Positions 20,950-32,853 of a stretch of DNA of 64,000 bases are shown piece after piece. The notes beneath the pieces were generated by a model. The model did no database searches. It had not been told where the DNA came from and worked only from the letters and a program-made list of their open reading frames with translations. Made by a program: the position numbers and the translations under genes. The first letter of the stretch is position 1. The number at the start of each line of letters is the position of its first letter. Origin of the DNA: Ottelia alismoides. Taxonomy: Eukaryota > Streptophyta > Magnoliopsida > Alismatales > Hydrocharitaceae. The DNA lies in NCBI GenBank assembly GCA_037367405.1, contig JAZKJV010008261.1, positions 1,798,001 to 1,862,000 on the forward strand, given 5' to 3'.

Positions 20950-23096
20950 TCACTAGGAGTGGTGGTCTCTGTAGATCATACCTGCTCAGATTTTCTCTTC
21001 AAATTGTTTAGGTTCGGCTCAATGTGTGTAGGTATGGTGGTCTTGCCCTATATTAGGTTCCTCATCTCATGCCAAAACTCATCCATCTCTCGTCGGAAAG
21101 TAGCTTGATGCTCGAAAAGCATGCTGGCGGGATCATATAAGGATGGGTTCTCATACGAGTGTGCATGAGAACAGGATGGGTTGCCTCGCTGGAAATGAGG
21201 TTGGCTCTGCTGCTGCTGGTGGTGGTATGAGTGAGGGAGAGGCTGCTGCCTCCACTATTAACCTTGGTACTAGGGTCGAGGACCATGCTGTGGCTATTGG
21301 GAGTACTTGTGATGTTGTTGTTGGGCGCCCTACCCTGCCAGTGGTGGAGACTGTTGCTGGGATTGAGCACCTCCAGTAGACCATCGGAAGCATGGTTGGT
21401 TATGGCAGATCCCGGGATGCTGTTGGTACTGGGAGTACCAAATTCTGTTGACTTCCATCAACGGTTCTTGCTGCTCGGGAAGGGACGCCAATAGCTGATC
21501 CAGATGATACTCCACCATCTGAGTGTCCAAATAGAGTGGTGGTAGATGGTACTACGGGAGAGACTAAATGGGATCCGCCTGGATGTGATGGGCTTGCCGA
21601 AATGAGGTGGCGGGTTGTGATGAACTACTCCCTGGATCAAACCGTGACTTGAAATGTGGTTGAGAAGCCATCTGTGCCTCTTAGAGACACATGATCTGAG
21701 TCTTCAGGTCACTCAGATCTGAGCCATACGTGACTTGGGCTAGCTCATCGATCCAATTGAGCTTGTCAAGGCCCTGACACATCTTCTTCTTAATAATCTC
21801 CATCTGCTCTAGCTTCTAGCTGATGATGCCCATATCGGCAGCTGAGGATTCTGCTAGTGTTGCCGCTGTAGAAGATGAAGAAGGACCGACCTCAATGCGT
21901 GCTATCCTCTAGTATAAAGACGCCTGTTGGGGAGGCTTCCCCTGAGTATAGACCCGGGTCTGGGACATCACAGTGTAATTTTCGGTCGTCTCCTCAGAAA
22001 TGGCCCAGACCTGGTCTTCGTCCTTGGCGAAATAGGAGCCTCCACAAGAGGCATTCACAAGCCCCTACAACTCAGGTGTCAACCCACAGAAGAAACTCTG
22101 GATGAGATTGGGCTTGCTGATGACATGGTGGGGACATCCGTCATGAGCTCTCTAAAGTGATCCCAAGCTTCATGGAATTGTTCATTAGGGGTCCATGTGA
22201 AGTTGCTAATCATGGCTCTGGCTACATTGGTTCGACCGAGTGGGTAATACTTGTTGAGATACTCGATCCATAGCTGCTTCTAGGTGGTGACATTCCTCCC
22301 CATGTGTTTTAGCCACTAGGCCGCTCTATCAACCTAGGAGAACGAAAGGCTATCAACTTTATGGTGTCCTCGTCCACCAGCCTATCGTAGACAGTGCTGC
22401 AGATCATCTCAAATTCTTACAAATTGAGGTGGGGCTTCTCGGTGGCATTCCCATGGAATTTGGGCAACAACTGAATAGTCTGGGGGCAAAGCTCGAAGTT
22501 CCCAAGAATAGCAGGCAGCTAGATCCATCGGTAAGTGAGGGTTGCACCAGGGTTGTGCAACTGCCTCATGGTACGTGCTAGTCTCTGTGGATCACGCGAC
22601 TCCTCCCGGTGTCTATCATTTGCTCAACCCTCATGTCTTGGTATTTCTCCGCCACCAGCTGGTATTTCTGGTTCTTCTCTCGCAGCTCTCATCTAAGTAA
22701 TCTCTCTCCTTGCGTTTGCCATGAAGATTCCTTGGTCCCTGACCTGTCTCTGCATGTTCTCCATGGAGGCTAACCGTATGTTGTTTATGGCAGTATGTCT
22801 AACACGAATGATGAAGTCTGAGGCTGCTCATCAATTTTGCCGTCGCTGGCCATCTTTCTTGTCTCTGTAAAGGCGAAAGACCCTAGCTCAGGGGTTGTCA
22901 AATGAATTTAGAGTTGTGCTGGCATGTCTGTATGTACCTTAGTAGTGGAAGAAGAGTGGTCGAGGGGGAACATGGTGGAAGTGAATTCGGGTTCAGAGAG
23001 CGGGTCTGAACTCTCTGAAGCTTCCCTAGACGAACGAACAGGAGTGCTGGAAAGCGGTGCTGCTAGAGGCAACCTAAGAGACCTCCTACCCATCAT
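20950..23096 (-). pseudogene. Gag of element E, with conserved MGRRSL N terminus
   Basis: Gag forms the particle and binds element RNA. The minus-strand frame starts MMGRRSLRLPLAAPLSSTPV at 23096. After one stop at about 22910 it continues in the same frame into MASDGKIDEQPQTSS (ATG at 22853). The core matches C (QLHNPGATLTY, then QLLPKFHG, VNASCGG) with several stops. The CPHH..SKPNLIQSFF motif at about 22120-22080 is typical of Athila-lineage gag. The start at MGRRSL is preferred because C keeps the same N-terminal segment. Confidence 0.75.
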
Positions 23097-24555
23097 CTTG
23101 ATATGGGGATTTATGAAGAGTTGATCTGGACTGCAAAAAAAAGATGAGAAATCAGACCCCTGGTTCACCGACACAACATTGTGTGATGACCGTGAAAGCT
23201 CGGTCTTTTATCTTATCAATTTTTATTGGGTGATAATCCAATCTTACAGAGCGAGTTAGAGAGCTGTTAGGAACTCGATTCTCCTTGGAGACTGGCCCAG
23301 ATTCTTATGACTAGTTGTGCCTATTTCCAGCAAGTATAGGTGTAAGTACGGACCGTTTCTAGCTACCCGATTACTTGAGGACAGAGCCTTACACACTGTC
23401 CTCTAAACCACCCACTCTACTAAAGAAGTACGAACCGTTTACTGGCTACCTGTAAATCCTAACTGGAGAATAGCTAGTCGTTTTTGTTAGAACCAGTTTC
23501 TAAAGAAAGGCCAGGTGTGACTCTATCCTAGTGTGTGGTCACTCAACTCTTAAAGGTAAAATAAGACAAGGAGGGAGTTACTTTCCCCAAAACAAGATTT
23601 TGTCATTAATTCAGGTTTTAGGACAACTTTGCTTTAACAGTCCTGATTTTATTAGTTATCACTTTTTATGTATTTTTCTGAATAAAAACAACTTCTAACA
23701 AATTTTCTGATTTCTTTTTTATTCTAAGTCTAATAAAACATGGGAGGAAGACGGAAAAGCCGATGCGTGATTAAAACTCAATTATGCATGCAGAGACAGA
23801 AATGCGTACCTTACTCAAGCAATCTACATGCAGAGTGATTCGAGCATAACTGAAAGATAGAATTTAAACTAATCTATATGATGCACAAGGAAACCGCCCT
23901 AAGACAGTAGCTTCTATTAGCGAGAAGAACTGGTGCTAATTAATCAGAAGAGAGACTTGAGTCCGGTCTTCGATGCCGATTAGTGCCCACCCCAATGGGT
24001 CCTACCAACATAGTATACGACCTCTCACAGCACGTGGTCTCTAATCAGATCAAATTAGCTTTTTATTTTGACTAAGTCCACTAAGTCCAATCATGATCTA
24101 TAGGAACATGTATTCTTGATTAGGGTGTTTGGACCTTAGTTATTTACCAAGCTCAACTAAGTAAAACTCCAAAGTCTAGGGGCTAAAACCTCGAAAAACA
24201 AATAAAAACAAAATGCAGAAAACTCGAAAAATCCGGTGAGGTCCCCTGAATGCACCAGCACTAGGCGAAACAGACCACGAATAAATGTCCAAGTGTCCAA
24301 AATAGAGTCTAAGAGTCTAAGTTATTACAAGTGTTTCTATGCAAAAATAAAGGCTAAAATAAATCTATCCTAGATAACTGCCTCCTGCTCCCTGATCCTC
24401 CTCAGGTCCAAATAAATCAACTCTTGAGTTCAGTCCACCGTCTCTTTAATTGTCAGACTGAAAAATGTAGATGGAAGGCCAGTTATGGAGGTTAAGGGAT
24501 TGTGTCATTTCTTCTCTCCCTCTCTTTGGAACAAGGATCCTCTCTTAGTGCCTTA

Positions 24556-24918
24556 TTACGAAACACATTTTTTGGTGTTGATCAGTGTCAGTGCGTCCGT
24601 CAAGAGAAGTTGGAGCCGTCTACACTTGTTTTCCTGGGAATACACCGGGGTGTGTCTTTTTTGAGTACCCATCGTACCTTCTACACCTAGACTTGTAGCA
24701 TTTACGACGCAGAGCCCTTTTTTGATGCAAGCCCGACTCCTGGTCCTAATAGTGGTGGTCCAAGTGGACACTTTAAAAAGTTTGGGAGCGCTCGCCTTTG
24801 GTGGAAGCTCTTTGATATGTAACTTTGTGGAATGAGAGCTTTTCTTTGACATTTCATTTATTTGTAATATTTTGGCTAACTCCACTGCTTTTACCAAGAG
24901 TTGACGCACACTGATCAA
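24556..24918 (-). other. 120-codon frame conserved in position with element B
   Basis: The frame starts MISVRQLLVKAVELAKILQI and continues through KLHIKELPPK, STWTTTIRTRSRACIKKGLC, NATSLGVEG and YSQENKCRRLQLLLTD. Element B has the same block at 45069-45430, partly in frame (from 45206: STWTTALSTRNRACTKKRIC). The DNA itself is similar, so coding selection is not proven. No protein family was recognised. C and F lack the block. Confidence 0.4.
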
Positions 24919-25888
24919 CTTTTTTATTTATTTCACACCTTGGCACTTAAGTCAATGTCAAGAGATTAGTATAAGAACCAAGTTCTCATACTGGCTAAAA
25001 TTGCTGACACTCAGATTTCATGAAGCCTTCACAGATTTTATCCCATCCTCGAGCATCATTAGATAAAGTCCAGACTCGAATCCCTCATCTCAGTCCCTCA
25101 AGTGAAGAATCAACTCATCTCATCGAAACCACAGTCGTGCATGTGATGTGCTGATCATATTCTTATCGTATGAGACTACGCATGAAACATAACATGCAAA
25201 TCTAGAAATCTAGGGGAATGTGGATGATCAAGTCTAAGACCCTGATGGCTAAGGCTGGTTAACCTAAAATCTCAAGTCCTCACAAACTAAATAGAGGATT
25301 AATCCATCTCCTTCATTCAAAAGCACACATTTTTTTTAAACTTCAAGAGATATTAGGACTGCCTAAACTCAATTAAGTAGATGCATCTGCATTCAGCCAT
25401 CATGGATGTAAGTACAGGCCGGAGCCCGTTACTTGAGGATGGGGCCTTACGCGATGTCCTCTAAACCATCCACTCTGCTAAGGGCGAACCCTCACTGAAC
25501 CCGGCTACTTAATTGGGCTTAGTAGTCACTAATGACTCCTAAAGGATTTTTGGATTTTCTCATTTTTATGGAATTTTAGTTAGAGGTTAAAACACAGGTT
25601 AGACTCAATTTTCCTTCAAAAAAAAGAAAAAGAAACTTTCAAAACCACGTCACACAAATAAAAATTTTCAAAACATTTTCAAAAGATTTTTCAAAACAAG
25701 GGAAACTCATTTTTTCAAATCATTTTCGAAAATATTTTTTTTTATAAAAATAGTGTAACATAATATAAAAAGTCGTGAAAACCATTGAGTCCACTTAGTT
25801 CAAAGGATTTTACTTTAGCCAAAAAGTTTTAAAAATTTTCAAATTTTTCAGATTATAGCTAAAGTAGGTATACTGTATATACGGTATA

Positions 25889-26099
25889 CCCCCTATACTT
25901 AAACTTTGCTATGTCCTCATAGCACTAGATGATACAAGTTCATAGGTCCATTTAAATATAGAGAAATATACGGGAACCAAGGACTCCCCCTATACTTAGG
26001 TTATAAATAACCTAAATATAAAGGCAAGGAAAGATGAGTGGAGAAAATCACAGGGACTCGGGTCCCCCCTATACTTAGGCTGAGATTAGCCTAAGTATA
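25889..26099 (-). other. Hairpin-PPT modules of element D
   Basis: Three copies of the AAGTATAGGGGG word occur in element sense. Hairpin 26070-26099 has a perfect 12 bp stem TATACTTAGGCT/AGCCTAAGTATA with a 6-base loop. Hairpin 25991-26020 has a 13 bp stem with one G-T pair and a 4-base loop. The third copy (25889-25900) has instead an upstream 7 bp hairpin with AGGA loop (25907-25924). Confidence 0.85.
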
Positions 26100-26903
26100 A
26101 AGATGGAAATTTGATGTTGGGAGAGACCCAAGGTGAACGAAGAAAAAGGATGGATATACAAATGAGTGGACGAATCTGCGTAGATTAATGGAGTGACTGA
26201 GGCTCAGGGGAGGGTATCGGAGCAAACATGGCTCAATCAAGCATGCGAAACCTTCAATTTCACCAACTCACACATGAAACCAACCGAGGTTGGTTTATTA
26301 TCTTGTCGATTTTACTGGTGATTAAAACATTCTATTTATACGCGGCAACAAAAATGTTAAGTAAATTCGACTGCGCACGAGGGGGCTGCTCTCCCAAAAC
26401 AATTTTTTACTCCATTTTAGGTTGACTTGCAATTTAACAGTCCTAGTTATTTAAGAATGTCACTGAATTAAGGTGAGCACATAAATCAAGCAATTATCGT
26501 CTACCATTCATTCTCATTTTCCATTAACCTAGGTGATCAAGCTAGGAGGGGAAACCGAGAAAAACTATGTATTCGATAAAAACCATGATCTAAGCTAAGC
26601 GATAAAACATGTAGTGACTTGACAAAAATGCGTGAAAACTTGGACTGTTTTAAAAACCAAAATCATGTATGCAAGTCGATCAAAAGCCACACCTAATCAT
26701 GCTTCTATTAGCGGGGAAGAATGTCTATTAAATTTGGCTAAGTGAAGCGAGATTATGTGTCTATATTTTAGTGTCCTACCTACGAGCAAGCACATAAAAA
26801 ATGAAAAATAAAATACGCTCAAAGAGCCGCGTGCCTGGTACTAGGTCGACACTCAAGTGGGGACGATCCCCACACAACCACATTTGTTCGTTTATAATCG
26901 CGA

Positions 26904-26919
26904 GTCTTCGATCGAAGAC
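26904..26919 (-). other. 16 bp perfect palindrome in leader of D
   Basis: GTCTTCGATCGAAGAC is fully self-complementary. It sits in a leader block conserved with B (TAATAATCGTCTT...AGCGGTCTT...AAGACTCGCGATT), where the arms GTCTT/AAGAC are kept but the centre differs. Confidence 0.7.
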
Positions 26920-27205
26920 CGCTGTAAAAGACGATTATTACAAAATAAAATGATATGCAAAATGATACACATTTTTTTTCTTTCTTTTCTATTTGCTCCA
27001 AGAATGCTTCTGCGGCTCCTTATAGCGGGAAGCACCTGCTCCTCGCCTCATTGAATCATCAAGGGCCCTGCCACAGAAACAAAGGTTAGAGATCAAATAA
27101 AAAAAGGAAAATTTTGTAATGCAAAATAGATGAACAAGTTGACCTATAAAATGAAACACTTAATTAAATAAATAAAATATCAAATAATACAATAAATGAG
27201 CCGTG

Positions 27206-27223
27206 TCCTCGGTAACGACGCCA
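27206..27223 (-). other. Primer binding site of element D, tRNA-Asp type
   Basis: In element sense the site reads TGGCGTCGTTACCGAGGA, two bases after the LTR. It is a degenerate form of TGGCGCCGTTGCCGGGGA, the tRNA-Asp site known for Athila/Tat elements. Confidence 0.8.
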
Positions 27224-27225
27224 TT

Positions 27226-30174
27226 TGACGAACCGCAAATTCAGCCCTCTAATAGTGCGGAATTCACATCAAGAACGTTGCAGCCGGGCTGGATTCAGTC
27301 CATCAAAAGACCATCTAAATGCTAAGTCAAATAGAATCGGATGGTCATGAATTTATTTTTACTTGGCAAGAAACCAAGGTCGAACTCAGGGACACAAGCC
27401 TCTCTCGTGGTTAGTCAGACTTTTAATTATTAATTAAGTGTTGAGTTGGAAAACCATAGGTCAAACAATGCAAAAAGATGAGACAATGCAACAAGCAAGT
27501 GTAAAACATGCATTTTTTATTTGTATTTTAATTATGAAAATAAATGCAATGAAATGCAAATGCCCTATATCAGAGTAAAATGAAGAGCAAATTTAAAAAT
27601 GAGTCAATTTCGGGTTTAATTTAGGTGACAAACTTGATGGACAAATTAAACAAGGCACAAGTTTAAGCATTAAGAGACACATGGATACTAAAATAATACA
27701 TCAAGATTACTATGTCAAATAAAAAATGAGCATGCCATTAGAAAGATCATGAAACAAGCTTCGAAATGAAACTGAAATCGACTGAAACAGAGTTACGATG
27801 CTCAAGATATGCATAAAAGAAGACAAGGGCATAACTGAAAGAAAACATGAAAAATAACTACAAACAGGTCCTTGGGAGGGACTAAAATGTAAATAATAGA
27901 AAAATCAGAACCTTCCCTGTAAATAACCCACACGTACAGGGGCATTTTTGCAATTATGAAAACACGCGAGGGCATAACTGCAAAATACCCCAATGCACGT
28001 GTGCTACACGTGATCCAGGACCTGTCTGCAATATTGAAGACTTCGGTGGGCCTCCGTGAAATTTTTTCAGCTCACACACGCTGTGCACATGCTCTCCAGG
28101 CTCGGGATGACTCGAAGGCTCGGTGCGGCTTCGGCTAGGCTCGGAGGGCTCGAGCCTCTCGGCTTGGGCTCGGATGAGGCTCGGTGAGGCTCGAGACATC
28201 CAAACCTAGAGCTCTAGTGCAGAGGCTCGATGAAGATCCATGCTAAGACACGTGGACGAATGTGAACCATCCGATCATGGCGATCGGATGGCTGCTGTAT
28301 GTTTCTGACGGCGTGACGTGGCTTCATCTAGGCCATCAGATGGTCACCGGGATAAGACCATCCAACGACCATTGTACCTCCTTCCTCAGATGCGACCAGC
28401 GGCGAAGTTCGAGTGCCGACGAAGGAGGTCGAGCTCTGCCACCTCCTTTCAAGCTCAGTGACGGTCTCCAGTGGCTTCTGAACGGCTAGAATCCATCGTG
28501 GAGTCCTGGCGAAGCATTTGGAAGACCTAAAAGCATCAGAGGAGGCGTAGATGCGGGAGATGAATCTTGTGAAATTTGCTCCAGTGATGGTTTTGTCCAT
28601 TCGAGAAGGTGTCTGCATTGTCAGTCCAATAGCCGAGGCATGCACATGCGTCAAGTGGAATGGAGGTGGGACGAGGTGAACGACCGTGATGGGGGCGAAG
28701 CAGGTGGTGACCGGGGTTCTTCTCCGGCGAACCCGGAGGAGTTGGGTCAGAGGCGTTAAGGGTTGTGGAAGAAGTAGAAGATGAACGGAGATCGACGCGT
28801 GAAAGGGGGATGCGAGGCGGAGCTCGTGGGGGGTTCAATGGAGGGTGAAGAGGTGGCTTGTGACCTAATTAATGTCGAGAAGAAGGACAAGAAATGAAAG
28901 AGAAGTTGGAGAAGCTTACCTGAGATAAGGACGGAAAGGAGCTTGTGCTTGAGCTTCATGGATAAGCTCGGGTCATCGCTGGATCCCATCAGCTACTTGG
29001 GGTAGCTTGGCGGTGGTCGAGCACCGCATGCCTGGCCTTAGTTAGCCTGGGGTCAACACTGGAGGCTAAACATCATTTTTGCACCTCGATCGTCCCTCTA
29101 CGGGGAGGAGGAGAGGGGCTAGGCGGTGCCCCACGTACAAGTGGACACCGTAACAGACGGAGGGAGTGGTTATTTAAGGCAGCAAAGATGGTGGTTTCGG
29201 ATGAGGGTGACGTGGATTGTGAGGTCGAGATGGAGTAGTAGAGAGGATGACGAGGAGTGAATGGTGGCTCGCGAGGATGAGGGATAATGGGGGTACGTGG
29301 TGAGGCGGTTAGCGAGAGAGAAGGTAGTCGGAGGAGATGGAGAAAATGGGAAGGGTGAGGCGGTTGTGCAAGCTGCAATCGTGGGAGAGAGAGGGTAGAA
29401 GTAGGTGGAAGAAGATGTTCTGGCGGTTGGATCTGGAGATCCAACGGCTGAAAATCAGGCGCTAACGGGTGATTATGATTAGGTCCAAGGCGATGCGATT
29501 GAAGGGTCAGGATGTCGCCACATGTCGCTCTGTGGACGCAGCGCTAACGGGCGGCTGTGATGTAATCCAGTGCTCGATCTAAGGGCTGAGAGGGGGTGCG
29601 AGTTTGGATGGCATAGATGGTGGTTCAAAAGAGGATCGAGCGGTTGATAAGATGGACACATGGAGAGCTGGGGATAAGGCACGGGTGGACGGCCTTGATG
29701 CACTGTAGGCTTTGATCAGACGGTTAGGAAATGGATGAATTTGAATGGAGGCGATTTGTAGAGAAAGGAGACAATCGGATGGTGGAGAGAATAGGCCGGG
29801 TGGCACGAAATAAAGCGGGCCGCGTGGCGCAACCAGAAAGCGCCACGTGGCCCAATCAATTTATTGTGATAAAGAGTTGAAGGAATGAAGGAATAGATGA
29901 CCGAATTTGGAAAACTCAAAACATGAAAGTTGTAGATCTTCTACAAGTTTCATGTTGACCAAAAATAGAGATGAGGTCAAATGAAGACACAAAATATTTT
30001 GAGGGTATTTTTTAAGGATAAAAATACCACAACTTTTAATTTTGTGATTTTTTGTGATTTTTTAATTTATTCAAGACTCTGATAAACACAGAACTTTATC
30101 AGGTTTTTATTGACACACTTTTAAGCAAGGGAGTTAAAAATGAAGAACTAAGATGATGAAATCGAGTTTCATCA
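27226..30174 (-). repeat. 5' LTR of element D
   Basis: In element sense the LTR starts TGATGAAACTCGATTTCATC and ends GCGGTTCGTCA just before the PBS. It shares with LTR B the phrase AACTTGTAGA...CTACAA...TTTCCAAATTCG and GGGCCACGTGG palindromes near 29817-29853. Open frames in its GC-rich middle (28200-29700) show no domains and are not called. Confidence 0.8.
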
Positions 30175-30620
30175 ACACCATTGAGCGGGGGGCAGGTATT
30201 GATGAGACTAAGGCTGAATTTGATCTTGTTGCTTTCATTCAGGAACTCGGGCCTTTTGATGAGAAAGATGATCTTGTTGAGATTATAGAGGACGAACAGA
30301 GTTCGACTACTTCCACTGATGAGTTCGTTCCTTTTGGCTTTGACCTGGACGAGACCTCGCAGGATGACTCTGACTACACTTCTTCTGATGATGATGAGTT
30401 CGTCCCATTCCACTTCAACATCAGCGAGACCTCCAAGGCCGGACCTAGTCGTACTTCTTCCACTGATCCGTCCGTGCCTTCACACCCTAGGACCATTGAG
30501 GATCTACACCCTGTTGACCCTGATCAGTTTGTGTCATCTGAGGACCCCGATGTCGACCTACACCATATCATACCCAATCCTCGATTGTACCGCAAGAAGG
30601 TTCTCTTTCTACCTTCTTGA
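30175..30620 (+). other. Acidic open frame with internal DEFVPF repeat, unknown
   Basis: This frame is open for about 148 codons from the D boundary to a TGA; the apparent ATG at 30153 lies inside D's LTR, so the true N terminus is lost. It is rich in D, E, S and T and contains two copies of a motif, TDEFVPFGFDLDETS and DDEFVPFHFNISETS, about 30 residues apart. It ends LYRKKVLFLPS. It lies upstream of the hairpin-PPT modules where other elements end pol. No domain was recognised; it may be the tail of pol or a lost third ORF. Confidence 0.45.
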
Positions 30621-30712
30621 TCTCGTGTACATCCACCTCTGTTGTACATTCGCTTTTATTCGCTCTTGTCCATCTCCCGTATTGCTCATCCACCCATTCT
30701 CATGTTTGCCTT

Positions 30713-30875
30713 GCTTAGGACATACTTTGTCCTAAGTCTAAGGGGGTGGATGAGCCGAGTGTTCATCGCTCCATTTCATCACTCCTGTTGTTGCCTATAC
30801 TTAGGGCTTTTTTTACCCTAAGTATAGGGGGAGTGTTCATCGCTCCATTTCATCGCTCAAGCTAAGTATAGGGGG
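30713..30875 (+). other. Hairpin-PPT modules of element F
   Basis: Three copies lie here. 30713-30737: CTTAGGA/TCCTAAG stem with G-rich AAGGGGG after it. 30796-30826: perfect 11 bp stem TATACTTAGGG/CCCTAAGTATA, 9-base T-rich loop, then GGGGGA. 30863-30875: CTAAGTATAGGGGG without a clear hairpin. The block then has CTTTAGCCATAACTCG (30896-30911). Confidence 0.85.
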
Positions 30876-32818
30876 TCGTATATACTTCATATATGCTTTA
30901 GCCATAACTCGTACTCTCGAATTTTTAATTAAATAATAATGGCTAATTATACTATTAAAATTCATTAAAAACCTTAATAAAAAGATGTTGATTATTCCTC
31001 AAATTCTTTTTTATTTATTGATTAATAAATCAGGAGAAAATGTTTTTTGCAAAATGTTTGAAAATAGTTTGAAAACCCGTTTGAAAAATATTTTGAAAAT
31101 TATTTGGAAAACATTTTGTTTAATATTTTCAACCTTTGTAATTATTTTTGAAAAAATTATTTTCTTTGTGTGAAATAAAATTGTTTGAAAAATGATTTGC
31201 AAATGGTTTGAAAATGGTTGCAAAAATATTTGAAAAATCTATATATACTATTTGGAAAACCTTTGCAAAATGATTTCAAATGCATGTACATGTTTGTAAA
31301 AATGTTTTCAAAAATTATTTTAGACTATAGTTTTCATAATTGTTTGTAAAACCTTTTCAAATAAGTTTGAGGAATAGATACATCATACCAAAATTCATTA
31401 TATATATACTTATAAAATTGGCCACTTACCCCTCGTAGTTCTTAAAATCTACTTCTTGTAAATATAAGATGCATCCATGTGTAAATATTTTAACCTAGTT
31501 TTTAGCCAAAATATTTTTGTTTTCAAAATCCAAAAGACATTTTCAAAACTAAAATCCAAAAACATTTGAAAAATATTTTTGAAAAATACAAAAAATTGCA
31601 TATGCATCATCTTTACAAAAATCCATAAAAAGTTCAAAATCTTGGAAATTGCATCACAAAAATATTTTCTGCATTCTGCATAGCATTTGCATAGCATGAG
31701 AGCACTTTTCAGATTGAGTTTGATTATTGAACAAGTCTAAATAAAATCCAGAGATTGGAGCTTGATTGGTCCTTAAAATCTACCTAATAACATGAACCTT
31801 ATAGGAGCTGGAATTGAGGTACTTCAGGTCTAGTTGACATAATTCTTTGAGGATCACGATACTTGGTTCAATGGATTCTTGACTGCCTAAGTAGAGTATT
31901 TCGGAACACACGCACGACTCTTGTTGATAATGACCTAACTTGGATACCTACACCTTTCACATGGCTCGACTCAGTTGGAGTGGTGAGGGGATTGGATTTG
32001 CTAGTATGAGACGCACACAAGTGGAAACATTTGTCCTCCTCTAGGGAGGGAAGTGCACCCCAACCCGTCCAGTGATGAGGAATTCTAAAGACAAGAGAGT
32101 GTGGGTTGCAATAAAGCTTCAAAAGAGGGATAGTCTACTGTCTCAAGAGGAAAAACTCCCTTTGTAAATGTTGTTGTAAATATTATTTTAAAAAAAACTC
32201 CAAAAAATGTGGACATTCCTGTAAATAAAAATAAAATGCCTGCCAGAGTGTACATATGTTGTATAAAAAATAAGCAAGCTTGAGCACCAAAGTCAAATTA
32301 TGTGAGCCTGCAGCTGGATGACTTGACTACACTGGTCTTGCATCCTAGGATAGGTAGCTACACTGGCTACCGTCCATTCTTCTCTTCACCCCTTTCTCTT
32401 GAGTAGATTGTTACTTGAACTTAGAAGGGAATACCCCGCTCCTCAAAGAAGGAGTTGTTGGATTGGGGAATCACTGGGTTGTCGTACTGGAGAAGTTAGT
32501 CTCTTTGTCATTCTAGTTGGGGAGAGCCAATATCACTTACACTATACGAGTCAGATTCATAGTCGTAAGGGTTTGCATATGAGTTGAAATATTTCTGATC
32601 TGACTATTGAGGAGACTTGAGCAGGGTTTTGGGATTCTTGAAGGCTATTGGATTTCAAATCCGATTCCCATTAAGGTTCCACCCGCACTAAAATTCCAAA
32701 GGTCTGACTTAAGCTCCAAACTTTGATTTTGTGAAGACAAGTTTGATAGATAAATTTAATCCATCTTTCTTCTTTTTCTTTTCTTTATTTTTCTTCTTCT
32801 GCACTTATTGCATAAGTG

Positions 32819-32853
32819 TTTGCTAGGGATTAGCAAAGGCAAGTATAGGGGGA
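32819..32853 (+). other. Final PPT of element F with upstream hairpin
   Basis: TTTGCTA/TAGCAAA (32819-32825, 32831-32837) forms a 7 bp stem with loop GGGAT. It is followed by AAGTATAGGGGGA (32841-32853), which touches the 3' LTR. Confidence 0.85.

Larger units (their letters stand above)
19147..24415 (-). mobile_element. Athila-group Ty3/gypsy element E, truncated (leader, gag, protease)
   Basis: Read on the minus strand, E is collinear with element C: leader (about 24415-23100), gag (23096 to about 20950), acidic linker, protease, and the short segment before RT. It ends at about 19147 in CLKTLP..KYGFLVGE-like sequence, exactly before the RT domain, so RT, RNase H, integrase and the 3' LTR are lost. 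No LTR or PBS lies at its 5' side; D joins it there in the same orientation. Many stops make it nonfunctional. Confidence 0.8.
24430..30174 (-). mobile_element. Gag-pol-less Athila-type element D, 3' LTR missing
   Basis: On the minus strand D has a 2.95 kb 5' LTR (30174 to 27226), a PBS, a leader (about 27060-26400) and then, directly, the 3'-type noncoding modules (26230 to 24430). The order is the same as in B. No gag or pol lies between leader and 3' modules. The right end is followed by ACACC, the expected target duplication in F, but no 3' LTR or second ACACC was found; E is joined instead at about 24415-24430. Confidence 0.75.

Noticed and set aside
24556..24918. Envelope-like protein of Athila
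   Set aside because: It is only 120 codons, with no signal peptide, membrane segment or glycoprotein-like features; position alone is not enough.
26070..26099. Hairpins followed by a homopolymer run taken as bacterial-type terminators
   Set aside because: The sequence is plant nuclear DNA and the run is G-rich in element sense, not T-rich.
28200..29700. Several 70-120 codon frames in the GC-rich part of LTR D
   Set aside because: They lie inside an LTR, occur on both strands and are not kept in LTR B; GC-rich DNA gives such frames by chance.
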